A DNA stretch of 64,000 bases from Lachnospiraceae bacterium (GTDB lineage: Bacteria; Bacillota; Clostridia; Lachnospirales; Lachnospiraceae): positions 20,243-84,242 of the forward strand of contig JAFRIW010000050.1 in the NCBI GenBank assembly GCA_017432565.1. The letters run 5' to 3'. The notes under the pieces were generated by a model. It was given only the letters and a program-made list of their open reading frames with translations. It was not told the DNA's origin and did no database searches. Within the stretch, counting starts at the first letter, position 1. Each line of letters begins with the position of its first letter. Positions 8,711 through 16,684 of the stretch are shown one piece after another. Both the position numbers and the translations under genes were made by a program.

Positions 8711-9819
8711 AGGAAAGAGAAAATGTCATCGTACGGACCAGCCTGATCGGTATTGCCGCGAACATACTGCTGGCGGCTTTCAAGGCGGTTGTCGGTATTC
8801 TGTCTCATTCGATCGCGATCGTGCTGGACGCGGTCAACAATCTGAGCGATGCGCTGTCCTCTGTCATCACCATTGCCGGAGCCAGACTCGCGGGAAAGGC
8901 GCCGGACCGCAAGCATCCCCTCGGACACGGGCGGGTGGAATATTTAAGTGCAGCCATCGTGGCAGTCATCGTTCTTTACGCCGGCGTGACTTCCCTGGTT
9001 GAATCTGTCAAAAAGATCATTCACCCCGAGATACCGGACTACTCGATCGTGTCCCTGCTGATTATCTCCGTGGCGGTTGCGGTCAAAATTATCCTGGGGC
9101 TGTATGTGAAGAAGACCGGGCAGAAGGTGAGCTCGGAGGCGCTGGAGGAGTCCGGACAGGACGCACTCAACGATTCGGTTATTTCCGCCTCGACGCTGGC
9201 GGCAGCCATCATATTCATGGTGACGGGGCTGAAGCTGGAGGCGTATCTTGGTGTCATCATTTCGATCGTCATCCTGAAATCCGGTATCGATATGCTCCGC
9301 AGCACCATCAGCAAAATCGTCGGCGAGCGCGCGGACAGTGAGCTGACAAAGCAGATCCGGAAGAGTGTTGCGGGGATCGAAGGCGTCGGCGGCGTCTATG
9401 ATCTGATTCTGCACAGCTACGGACCGGAGAAGCAGCTCGGATCCGTGCACATTGAAGTGCCGGACACGATGCGCGCGGATGAGATCGACCGTCTGGAGCG
9501 CATTGTGCAGGAGACCATTTACGAGCAGTACGGCGTGATTCTGACAGCGGTCGGAATTTACTCGGTCAACACCTCCGACGACAAGGCGGTCGCCATCCGC
9601 CGCGAAGTCATGCGCATTATCGGCGAGCATGACTACATCCTCCAGGTACACGGTTTTTACCTGGATCAGGAGAAAAAGGAAATCCGCTTTGACGTGATTA
9701 TTGATTTTGAGGCCGGCGACCGCGCGGCGATCTTCGACGACATTGTCCGGCAGCTGCAGGAGCGCTTCCCGGACTACGAGATCCGGCCGACCATGGATCT
9801 GGATGTGTCGTTCAGCTGA
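8707..9819 (+). CDS. Cation diffusion facilitator (CDF) metal exporter
   Basis: 370 residues: a six-helix cation efflux domain followed by a cytoplasmic dimerisation domain (about residues 210-290) and an extra C-terminal extension of about 80 residues. The transmembrane metal site is visible as DAVNNLSDA in helix 2 and QDALNDS in helix 5, and the HPLGHGRVEYL loop is typical. CDF proteins exchange Zn, Mn, Fe or similar divalent ions for protons. The four-base overlap with the OhrR-like gene indicates coupling to the redox operon, which favours a metal relevant to oxidative stress (Mn or Fe). That is inference only. Confidence 0.92.
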   Translation: MKERENVIVRTSLIGIAANILLAAFKAVVGILSHSIAIVLDAVNNLSDALSSVITIAGARLAGKAPDRKHPLGHGRVEYLSAAIVAVIVLYAGVTSLVESVKKIIHPEIPDYSIVSLLIISVAVAVKIILGLYVKKTGQKVSSEALEESGQDALNDSVISASTLAAAIIFMVTGLKLEAYLGVIISIVILKSGIDMLRSTISKIVGERADSELTKQIRKSVAGIEGVGGVYDLILHSYGPEKQLGSVHIEVPDTMRADEIDRLERIVQETIYEQYGVILTAVGIYSVNTSDDKAVAIRREVMRIIGEHDYILQVHGFYLDQEKKEIRFDVIIDFEAGDRAAIFDDIVRQLQERFPDYEIRPTMDLDVSFS

Positions 9820-9839
9820 TCATCGCCATAAGTAATACA

Positions 9840-9961
9840 GGTTTTCGCGGGGAGGGTTGCGCTCGGGCAGGGAACCCTTCGCGCAATCCCGCTGCGCGGG
9901 ACGACGATCCCTGCGGGATCATCGCCATATCGCTCCGAAGTTTAGCTGAAGGCTAAACTTC
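9840..9961. repeat. Hairpin-dense intergenic element
   Basis: The gap between the convergent CDF and thioesterase genes carries several perfect short inverted repeats: GATCCC-TGC-GGGATC at 9906-9920, GAAGTTTAG/CTAAACTTC at 9937-9945 and 9953-9961, and CCCGC/GCGGG pairs near 9886-9900. A 13-base direct repeat, GATCATCGCCATA, occurs at 9818-9830 and 9917-9929. None is followed by a T-run on either strand, so this does not look like an ordinary terminator. It could be a REP-like dispersed element; its copy number elsewhere cannot be seen from here. Confidence 0.4.
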
Positions 9962-10360
9962 TACGCTCATAAAGGAAAACGTTCCGATGCAGAGGAGGGT
10001 GCCGTCCTGATTGAAGACGTTCACCTGGACGACGGTGAGGCGTTTACCGTGTTTGACGGCGACGGCGTCCGCCTTGATCCGGGTGGTGTTCAGACCGGGG
10101 CGCAGATACCGGAAGCTGCTGTCGACGGTGGTCACGACGTCTCCGAAGCTGATGGCGGCGCCGCCGGCGGCGACGTCAGCCGCGGTGTACAGGCAGCCTC
10201 CGTGCACGGACCCGATGGGATTGAGCTGGTTTTCCGTGATATCCATCTCCGTGACGGCATGTCCTTCTTCGAGGAAAGTCAGTCCCAGACCGATCGACCG
10301 CGCAAAGGCGTTGGTCTGATTCCGGACTTCCATGATTTCCTGAAAATTCAATTCACTCAT
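9953..10360 (-). CDS. PaaI-like hotdog-fold thioesterase
   Basis: 135 residues. A hotdog acyl-CoA thioesterase of the PaaI/YbgC-like group with the conserved GSVHGG segment and the following helix (TAADVAAGGAA). These enzymes hydrolyse small or aromatic acyl-CoA thioesters in the cytosol, but the substrate is not predictable. It is a single gene on the minus strand, preceded by a Shine-Dalgarno (GGGAGAA). Its last codons lie inside the GAAGTTTAG inverted repeat. Confidence 0.85.
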   Translation of the reverse strand: MSELNFQEIMEVRNQTNAFARSIGLGLTFLEEGHAVTEMDITENQLNPIGSVHGGCLYTAADVAAGGAAISFGDVVTTVDSSFRYLRPGLNTTRIKADAVAVKHGKRLTVVQVNVFNQDGTLLCIGTFSFMSVEV

Positions 10361-10374
10361 CTGTTCTCCCGGGA

Positions 10375-10398
10375 GGCTGCTCTGCAGCCTTCTTTTTT
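10375..10398 (+). terminator. Rho-independent terminator reading on the plus strand
   Basis: Stem GGCTGC (10375-10380), loop TCT, stem GCAGCC (10384-10389), then TTCTTTTTT. The polarity fits termination of plus-strand transcripts. No plus-strand gene ends here: the nearest is the CDF gene ending at 9819, on the far side of the opposite-strand thioesterase gene. Confidence 0.65.
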
Positions 10399-10412
10399 AT
10401 TGGCAGCGACTC

Positions 10413-10442
10413 ATCTTATCATTTTGGCGCGCGCAAAGGCAA
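10413..10442 (-). promoter_or_regulatory. Putative promoter of the thioesterase gene
   Basis: On the minus strand a -35 TTGCCT (10437-10442), an 18-base spacer and an extended -10 TG-A-TAAGAT (TAAGAT at 10413-10418). It would drive the gene starting at 10360. Confidence 0.45.
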
Positions 10443-10473
10443 GAGAAAGCTTCTTCGCCATGCCGCTCTGTGA

Positions 10474-10482
10474 TGGTAAAAT
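10474..10482 (+). promoter_or_regulatory. Putative extended -10 promoter of the GH127 gene
   Basis: TG-G-TAAAAT with TAAAAT at 10477-10482. The -35 region (TTCGCC) is poor. It lies 55 bases before the preferred start at 10538. Confidence 0.4.
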
Positions 10483-10537
10483 GGGGGGAGAGCACTGTAT
10501 GGAGAAAACGAAAAAGGTACAGGAAGGAGAAACGGAG

Positions 10538-12445
10538 ATGTTTCAGGATATTCAGCTGAAGAATGTCAGAGTCGATGATCCCTTCTGGTCACAGCGGCAG
10601 AAGCTTCTTGGCAGTGTCACGGTTCCGTATCAGGAAGATATTCTGTATGACCGCATTCCGGGCATTGAAAAAAGCCACGCCATAGCAAATCTGAAAATTG
10701 CCGCCGGGCTGATGGAAGGTGAGTTCTACGGAATGGTGTTTCAGGACAGCGACATTGCCAAATGGATTGAAGGGGCTGCCTTTTCGCTTGCGCTGTTTCC
10801 CGATCCGGAGCTGGAAAAGAGGATCGATGAGGTCATTGATCTGATTGAGCAGGCACAGCTGGAGGACGGATATTTTGACACCTATTTCATCGTGAAAGAA
10901 CCGGGCAGATGTTTTCAGAATCTGCAGGAAGGGCACGAGTTATACTGCGCGGGGCATCTTATTGAGGCGGCCGTCGCCTACTATGAGGTCACGGGAAAAG
11001 ACCGGCTCCTGCACATCGTAGAGCGGATGGTGGACTGTATCCGTGCGCATATCGGTCCGGAGGAAGGCAAAATCAGGGGTGTCCCGGGTCATGAAGAGAT
11101 CGAGCTGGCGCTGATGAAGCTGTACCGTCTGACAAAAGATGAAAAATACGAACAGCTTGCGTCCTATTTTGTCTATGAGAGAGGAAACGATCCGGATTTC
11201 TTCGAGAATGAAAGAAAAAACCGGGGCTGGGCTGTCTGGGGCGGGAGCTTCACCAATATCGATTATCATCAGGTCCGCATGAAGGCGGCGAGCCAGACGA
11301 GAGCAGTGGGACACAGTGTCCGGGCCATGTACTACTACACTGCGATGGCGGATCTCGCGGAGCATCGTCAGGATCAGCAGCTCGCGGATGCCTGCAGAAG
11401 GCTCTGGGAAAATGTCACTTCGAAGCAGATGTATATCACCGGCAATATCGGACAGGAAGCAGCGTGGGAGGGCTTCACGAACGATTACGAGCTTCCGAAC
11501 GACCTGATCTACGGCGAGACCTGTGCGTCCATCGGAATGGTTTTCTGGGCCCGCAGAATGCTTGAAATACAAGCCCTGGGAAGTTATGCGGATGTCATGG
11601 AGCTGGAACTGTTCAACGGTGTCCTGAGCGGCATGCAGATGGACGGAAAACACTTCTTTTACGTCAATCCGCTGGAAGTCAATCCGGGGGTGTCGGGCGT
11701 TCTTCCGGAGTACAGGCATGTTCTGCCCGAAAGACCTGAGTGGTATGCGTGCGCGTGCTGCCCGCCGAATGTCGTGCGGCTGATTCTGTCGATTGAAAAA
11801 TATGCCTGGGGGGAGAAGGAGCATACAATCTACTCGCACCTGTTCCTCGGCGGAGAAGCGCGGTTTGATGCGGCTGACCTGACCGTTCACAGTGAATTTC
11901 CCCGGAAGGGAAGGATAGAGTATCTGATCCGTCCGAAGAAGGAATCGTTTACCTTTGCCGTCAGGATTCCGGGGTATGCCCGGAATGTGCGCATCAGCAG
12001 AAACGGAATCCTTCAGAAGCAGCAGGCTGTGGACGGATATGTGTATTTTGAAGGCGGATGGGCTGAGAGGGAATCCGTTCTCGTTGAGTTTGATATGCCG
12101 TTACAGAGGCAATATGCCAATCCGCTTGTGCGGGCGGATGCGGGATGTGTCGCCTTCCGGAAGGGACCGTTCATCTACTGTGCGGAGGGTGCTGACAACG
12201 CAGAACCCCTTCAGGAGCTGAGGATCCCGGACGCGGGAGAATACCGGGAAATTCCGATCGAAGACGGAGTCCTCAAAGGGATCACAGCGATTCAGATGCC
12301 CTGCCGGCGCGCGAAAGGGGAGGCGGGATTTCTGTACACAGAGAAGAAACCGGAACTGGTGCCGGAGACACTGACGCTGATTCCGTATTTTGCATGGGGA
12401 AACCGCGGGGTCAATCAGATGCGCGTATGGCTACATGCATTATGA
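10538..12445 (+). CDS. GH127 glycosidase (beta-L-arabinofuranosidase family)
   Basis: 635 residues from the ATG at 10538, chosen because AGGAAGGAG precedes it and the product then begins right at the family's usual first block (QLKNVRVDDPFWS). An in-frame ATG at 10499 is the alternative. GH127 (formerly DUF1680) enzymes use a zinc-cysteine site. The matching residues are visible: E327 and C329 in YGETCA, and the adjacent pair C407-C408 in ACACCPPN, one of which is the nucleophile. No signal peptide, so it acts in the cytosol on imported oligosaccharides. Substrate within the family (arabinofuranosides or related plant glycans) cannot be fixed. Stands alone with no transporter beside it. Confidence 0.9.
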   Translation: MFQDIQLKNVRVDDPFWSQRQKLLGSVTVPYQEDILYDRIPGIEKSHAIANLKIAAGLMEGEFYGMVFQDSDIAKWIEGAAFSLALFPDPELEKRIDEVIDLIEQAQLEDGYFDTYFIVKEPGRCFQNLQEGHELYCAGHLIEAAVAYYEVTGKDRLLHIVERMVDCIRAHIGPEEGKIRGVPGHEEIELALMKLYRLTKDEKYEQLASYFVYERGNDPDFFENERKNRGWAVWGGSFTNIDYHQVRMKAASQTRAVGHSVRAMYYYTAMADLAEHRQDQQLADACRRLWENVTSKQMYITGNIGQEAAWEGFTNDYELPNDLIYGETCASIGMVFWARRMLEIQALGSYADVMELELFNGVLSGMQMDGKHFFYVNPLEVNPGVSGVLPEYRHVLPERPEWYACACCPPNVVRLILSIEKYAWGEKEHTIYSHLFLGGEARFDAADLTVHSEFPRKGRIEYLIRPKKESFTFAVRIPGYARNVRISRNGILQKQQAVDGYVYFEGGWAERESVLVEFDMPLQRQYANPLVRADAGCVAFRKGPFIYCAEGADNAEPLQELRIPDAGEYREIPIEDGVLKGITAIQMPCRRAKGEAGFLYTEKKPELVPETLTLIPYFAWGNRGVNQMRVWLHAL

Positions 12446-12448
12446 TTG

Positions 12449-12457
12449 TGATATAAT
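12449..12457 (+). promoter_or_regulatory. Extended -10 promoter before the clostripain-like gene
   Basis: TG-A-TATAAT with a consensus TATAAT at 12452-12457. No convincing -35 is seen. The coding start follows at 12535. Confidence 0.5.
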
Positions 12458-12534
12458 TACTCCGAATCTGCATGGCAGACACAGCAGGAAAAATGTGCGC
12501 CAAGGCGTTCTTGAATCATAAGGGAGGAAAGCAA

Positions 12535-15036
12535 ATGGCAGATAATTTACCCAGAGGCAGGCAGAAAAATGTGACCGGGCAGGGAGCCGGTGTCCATCGC
12601 CGCGGCAGCGGGACCGGCGCGGGGCCGGTCGGCAGCGGATCCTATATGAGTTCTTCCGGGGCCCCGGGTCCTGCGGGAGGAGGAAAGCGTTCCGGCGGAC
12701 GTCCTTCGCTTCTTACGATTATTATTATCCTGGCGGTCATGATGATGGGCGGCGGCGGAGCTCTGTCAGGGCTTCTCGGCGGCGGCGGAGCACAGCCCGC
12801 ACAGCCTTCGCCGGCCTATACGCAGCAGAGCCCGGTGAACCAGCCCCAGACGACCACCACGCAGCCTGCGCAGCCCGCTCAGCCTTCACAGAGCGTGCAG
12901 CAGCCGCAGACCACCACGTCCACGGGGACAGGTTCTTCTTCGTCGGGCTATAACAGCCTCTCCAGTCTGTTCGGCGGCTACAGCACAGCTTCCGCCGGCA
13001 GTGCGTCGAGCGGCTGGGTGATGGATCCGAACACAGGCAGTCTGAATTCCAGAGTGTCCGCGGATGCCCGCGGCAGATACACGCAGATCAAGGGAGACGG
13101 CACGGATACCTTCACTATCATGGTCTATATGTGCGGCACGGATCTGGAGTCCCGCAGCGGCATGGCGACCAATGATCTGATGGAGATGACCAAGGCCACG
13201 ATCGGCAGCAATGTCAATCTGATCGTCTATACGGGCGGATGCCGCGCGTGGAAGAACAATGTCATCAGCAGCCGGACCAATGAAATCTATCAGATCCAGG
13301 ACGGTGGCTTGAAGCGCCTGGGTACTGCAGGCGCCAAGCCGATGACGGATCCCGCCACGCTGACGGAATTCATCAAGTTCTGCGGTGAGAAATTCCCGGC
13401 GAACCGGACCGCGCTCATTTTCTGGGATCACGGCGGGGGCTCCATCACAGGCTACGGCTATGATGAGAAGTTCTCTTCCAGCGGCTCCATGAATCTCGCC
13501 GGCATCAACAGCGCGCTGAAAAACGCGGGTCTGAAGTACGATTTCATCGGCTTTGACACCTGCCTGATGGCGACGATCGAAACCGCCCTGGTCCTGGATC
13601 AGTATGCGGATTATATGATTGCTTCCGAAGAGACCGAGCCCGGTGTGGGCTGGTATTACACCAACTGGCTGACCGAGCTGTCGAAGAACACTTCGATGCC
13701 GACCATCGAGATCGGAAAGAAGATCGTGGATGACTTTGTGGACGTCTGCGAGCGCAGCTGCCCCGGACAGGGCACAACCCTCTCCGTCGTGGACCTGGCT
13801 GAGCTGGGACAGACGGTTCCGGCGAAGTTTTCGGCCTTCTCCTCCAACACGACTGAGAAAATCCGCAACGATGAGTATAAAGAGGTCTCGGATGCCCGGT
13901 ATCTCTCCAGAGAATTTGCCAAGCAGACCGGCATCGACCAGATCGACCTGATCAATTTTGCAAACAATGTCGGCTCCGAAGAAGCCAATCAGCTGGTGCA
14001 GGCGCTGCTGTCTGCCGTGAAGTATAACCGCACGGGCCGCAGCATGACCAACGCCTACGGCCTGTCTGTCTACTTCCCTTACCGGAAGACGAGCACGGTC
14101 AGCAAGGCAGTCAAGACTTATCAGGAAATCGGTCTGGATGAAGAGTACACCCGCTGCATCCGCGAATTCGCCAGCATGGAAGTCAGCGGACAGGTTGCCT
14201 CCGGCTCCGGACAGTCTCCGATTCCGTCTCTGCTGGGCGGCGGTCTCGGCGGCGGCAGCAGTACGCAGTCTCAGGAACAGATCCTGCAGCTGCTCTCCAC
14301 GTTCCTCGGCAGCGGCGGAAGCGGCCTCTCCTCTTCGGATCTGGGCTTCTTCGACCGGAGCATCATGGAAGACGAGCACGCGATGGGATATCTGGCCGCA
14401 AACCAGTTTGATCCCGGACAGCTCACCTGGACGGAAGAGGACGGCAAGTACAAGATCATCCTTTCCGACGACCAGAAGAAACTGGTGCAGCAGGTTGATC
14501 TGAACATGTATGTCGACGACGGCGAGGGTTATGTTGATCTGGGCCTGGACGCTTCCTGGGATGTCGACGAGGAAGGAAACCTGGTTGCGGATCCGGGAGA
14601 GACATGGCTGTCGATCAACAATCAGCCGGTCGCCTACTATCATGTGTCGACGATCGAGGACGGAGACGATTACAAGATTATGGGATATGTCCCGGCTATG
14701 CTGAACGACGAGCGCGTACAGCTGATTCTGCTGTTTACGGACGAGCAGCCGGAAGGCTATATCGCCGGCGCACAGCCTGTTTATGAGGCAGATCAGACAG
14801 AGACGGTCTCCCGTGGCCTGATCGAGCTGCAGCCGGGCGATAAGCTCGACTTCCTGTGCGATTTCTATTCTTACTCGCAGGAATTCCAGGACAGCTACTA
14901 TCTGGGCGAGCCGATGACAGTGACCGACAATATGGTCATCAGCGACACGCTGCTGGGCGATCAGAAGACCATTGAGATCTATCGCTTCACGGATATTTAC
15001 AATAACAATTACTGGACCGAATTTGTACCGAGATAA
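12535..15036 (+). CDS. Clostripain-like cysteine peptidase (family C11), membrane-anchored
   Basis: 833 residues from the ATG at 12535, which has a clear GGGAGGA Shine-Dalgarno. An earlier in-frame ATG at 12472 lacks one. Layout: a Gly-rich cytoplasmic head, one membrane segment (about 58-72), a long Pro/Gln/Thr/Ser-rich linker (about 85-160), the C11 catalytic domain (about 190-570) with His299 in WDHGGG and Cys343 in GFDTCLM, a Gly/Ser-rich spacer, and a C-terminal beta-rich domain of unknown role. C11 peptidases cleave after basic residues. The domain should be outside the cell, tethered by the linker. Substrates unknown. Confidence 0.88.
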   Translation: MADNLPRGRQKNVTGQGAGVHRRGSGTGAGPVGSGSYMSSSGAPGPAGGGKRSGGRPSLLTIIIILAVMMMGGGGALSGLLGGGGAQPAQPSPAYTQQSPVNQPQTTTTQPAQPAQPSQSVQQPQTTTSTGTGSSSSGYNSLSSLFGGYSTASAGSASSGWVMDPNTGSLNSRVSADARGRYTQIKGDGTDTFTIMVYMCGTDLESRSGMATNDLMEMTKATIGSNVNLIVYTGGCRAWKNNVISSRTNEIYQIQDGGLKRLGTAGAKPMTDPATLTEFIKFCGEKFPANRTALIFWDHGGGSITGYGYDEKFSSSGSMNLAGINSALKNAGLKYDFIGFDTCLMATIETALVLDQYADYMIASEETEPGVGWYYTNWLTELSKNTSMPTIEIGKKIVDDFVDVCERSCPGQGTTLSVVDLAELGQTVPAKFSAFSSNTTEKIRNDEYKEVSDARYLSREFAKQTGIDQIDLINFANNVGSEEANQLVQALLSAVKYNRTGRSMTNAYGLSVYFPYRKTSTVSKAVKTYQEIGLDEEYTRCIREFASMEVSGQVASGSGQSPIPSLLGGGLGGGSSTQSQEQILQLLSTFLGSGGSGLSSSDLGFFDRSIMEDEHAMGYLAANQFDPGQLTWTEEDGKYKIILSDDQKKLVQQVDLNMYVDDGEGYVDLGLDASWDVDEEGNLVADPGETWLSINNQPVAYYHVSTIEDGDDYKIMGYVPAMLNDERVQLILLFTDEQPEGYIAGAQPVYEADQTETVSRGLIELQPGDKLDFLCDFYSYSQEFQDSYYLGEPMTVTDNMVISDTLLGDQKTIEIYRFTDIYNNNYWTEFVPR

Positions 15037-15072
15037 GATCCGCTGCAACACTGAGCAGAAAGGAGTCAGTCC

Positions 15073-15681
15073 ATGAGTTATCCAGTTATTACCATCAGCC
15101 GTGAGTTCGGCGCGGGAGGCCGCTCAATTGCCAGACGCCTCTCCGAGGAGCTGGGCATTCCTTACTACGATAAGGACATCGTGGCCAGGGCAGCCGAGAA
15201 GAGCGGCTACACGAAGGAAGAAATCGAGCGGGAAGGCGAGGACATCAGCCGCGCCAGCCATATGCTGGGAGGTTTCCTCTCGTTCGGCGCGGCAGCCGGC
15301 TACAACAATCAGTACGATGAGATTTTCCGCGCACAGGCCAAAGCCATTCTGGAGTTTGCCCAGTCGCCATGCATTCTGGTAGGACGCTGTGCGGATTCCA
15401 TTCTGCGGGAAGCCGGGATTGACTGCTTCAACGTATTCCTGTACGCAGATCTGGAGCACCGGGTGCACCGCATTGAAGAGCGGGATCACGAGCAGGGCGC
15501 CAAGGTCCGCAAAATGGTGGACAAGCGCGACCAGCAGAGAAAAGAGTATTACAAGGTCTATACGGGAAGTGAGCTCGGCGACTATCACAACTATGACATC
15601 AGCCTGGATACGGGTGTCATCGGATATGATCAGTGCGTGGAAATTATCGCGGGAATCGTCCGCCGCAGAGCACAGCAGTAA
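15073..15681 (+). CDS. Cytidylate-kinase-like P-loop protein
   Basis: 202 residues of the cytidylate-kinase-like family common in Clostridia. The N-terminus SREFGAGGRSIARRLSEELG is a degenerate P-loop in which the usual GxxGxGK pattern is changed, followed by the PYYDKDIV segment found across the family. An Arg/Asp-rich lid region (EERDHEQGAKVRKMVDKRD) is visible. True Cmk also exists in most genomes, so the real substrate may differ (another nucleotide or small molecule). Lies 36 bases after the clostripain-like gene with a GAAAGGAG Shine-Dalgarno. Confidence 0.8.
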   Translation: MSYPVITISREFGAGGRSIARRLSEELGIPYYDKDIVARAAEKSGYTKEEIEREGEDISRASHMLGGFLSFGAAAGYNNQYDEIFRAQAKAILEFAQSPCILVGRCADSILREAGIDCFNVFLYADLEHRVHRIEERDHEQGAKVRKMVDKRDQQRKEYYKVYTGSELGDYHNYDISLDTGVIGYDQCVEIIAGIVRRRAQQ

Positions 15682-15692
15682 GGCAGAAACCG

Positions 15693-15741
15693 AAAAAAGC
15701 AGGAAGCGGTCCTACTCCGAAAGGATGCGGATCGCTTCCTG
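15693..15741 (-). terminator. Rho-independent terminator of the HD hydrolase gene
   Basis: Read on the minus strand: CAGGAAGCG, a 24-base loop, CGCTTCCTG, then CTTTTTT. The 5' arm is made from the last codons of the HD gene. On the plus strand the A-run precedes the stem, so termination is directional. Confidence 0.7.
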
Positions 15742-16161
15742 ATATTCTGCAAGTTTTGCCTCATGCTCGGGTGTGATCTGATCCATGCGGGCAGCCGTGC
15801 TGTTGTGGTACAGATCTGCCAGTTTGACTTTTCTGGCCAGCGGGTTGGACTTCAGTGAGCGGATATAATCGAGATAAGGGGTGGTCAGATCGTGTGTCAG
15901 GAGGCGCAGGGCGGTCATGACTTCCTCCGGAAAACCGGCCTTCTCAAGGTCTTCGAAGGTATAATCCGTGTCCTCAACGACATCGTGCAGCAGCGCGGTA
16001 CAGACTTCAATTTCCGTATCCATCTGTTCCGCCACGTGGAACGGGTGGAGAAGATAAGGAAGTCCGCTCTTGTCGAGCTGCCCCTGATGCGCACTGCAGC
16101 ACAGCTTCAGTGCTTTTTTTGTAAGAGGAGTGTAGATCATTCCGGTCTGTTTCAATTCCAT
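15712..16161 (-). CDS. HD-domain metal-dependent phosphohydrolase
   Basis: 149 residues resembling the hydrolase domain of RelA/SpoT-like and guanosine polyphosphate pyrophosphohydrolase proteins. The metal ligands are visible as H (LLHPFHVAEQM), the HD pair in LLHDVVEDTDY, and a later D (VKLADLYHN). No synthetase or TGS/ACT domain is present, so it is a stand-alone small hydrolase that may act on (p)ppGpp-like or other nucleotides. A strong Shine-Dalgarno (AGGAGGG) precedes the start. Single gene, opposite in direction to both neighbours. Confidence 0.82.
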   Translation of the reverse strand: MELKQTGMIYTPLTKKALKLCCSAHQGQLDKSGLPYLLHPFHVAEQMDTEIEVCTALLHDVVEDTDYTFEDLEKAGFPEEVMTALRLLTHDLTTPYLDYIRSLKSNPLARKVKLADLYHNSTAARMDQITPEHEAKLAEYQEAIRILSE

Positions 16162-16181
16162 AAATGCCCTCCTGTATCTTT

Positions 16182-16211
16182 AGAATATCACGCGCGGACT
16201 CGGAATGTCAT
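16182..16211 (-). promoter_or_regulatory. Promoter of the HD hydrolase gene
   Basis: Minus strand -35 ATGACA (16206-16211), an 18-base spacer, and extended -10 TG-A-TATTCT (16182-16187). Confidence 0.55.
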
Positions 16212-16327
16212 CCCTAAGCTTTTTTCAGAGAGATTTGACATTTTTCGTTGAAATTCAGGATGAATATGATCGGTTTTACGAATTGACGTATAGTGCGAAA
16301 TAAAATTACGAAAAAGGAGAAGAGCCC

Positions 16328-16648
16328 ATGAACAGCAGCCAGAGATTCAGTGTGGATGAGGTTTTGGACGGCCTCAGGAAAGCGGCCCGCAGCGACAGCG
16401 GTCTGCTGGACAGACTTCTTGAGACGCAGAACGCGGCCAACCCGGTCAGCACCTTCTGCGGGATTGCCGCAGAGCTGGGCTTTCCGATCGCCGAGATGGA
16501 TCTGATCTGTGCGGGAGAGGACTATTACGCCGCGATGCGCAGAAGCACCAACGGCGGCGGAGAAAACTCCCCGCTGCTCGAAGGAGAAGACGATTATTAC
16601 GAGCTTTTTATGGGTGAGCTCAGGGCGATGAAAAAAGAGATGGCCTGA
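16328..16648 (+). CDS. Small protein of unknown function (106 aa)
   Basis: I do not recognise this protein with certainty. It is acidic and probably helical at both ends, with one cysteine in a STFCGIAAELGFPI segment and a Gly/Asn-rich turn (NGGGEN). The pattern of an N-terminal helix, an 'ELGF-hydrophobic-I' motif and an acidic tail faintly recalls Nif11-type small proteins, but no leader/core border (Gly-Gly near the C-terminus) is present, so I do not call it a RiPP precursor. It has a good Shine-Dalgarno (AAAAAGGAGAA) and codon use like its neighbours, so it is very probably a real gene. Confidence 0.6.
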   Translation: MNSSQRFSVDEVLDGLRKAARSDSGLLDRLLETQNAANPVSTFCGIAAELGFPIAEMDLICAGEDYYAAMRRSTNGGGENSPLLEGEDDYYELFMGELRAMKKEMA

Positions 16649-16666
16649 GGCCGGAACAGGCCGGCC
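16649..16666. terminator. GC-rich hairpin between convergent genes
   Basis: GGCCGG (16649-16654), loop AACAGG, CCGGCC (16661-16666). It lies between the stops of the small unknown gene and the sortase gene. No T-run on either side, so its role as a bidirectional terminator is only plausible. Confidence 0.4.
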
Positions 16667-16684
16667 GGTCAGCCGGGCTATCCT

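Noticed and set aside
10049..10537. Upstream extension of the GH127 frame over the thioesterase gene.
   Set aside because: It reads antisense to a convincing hotdog thioesterase; GH127 family blocks start right after the ATG at 10538.
16328..16648. The 106-residue protein considered as a Nif11-like RiPP precursor.
   Set aside because: No Gly-Gly or similar leader/core border, no Cys/Ser/Thr-rich core and no modifying enzyme beside it.
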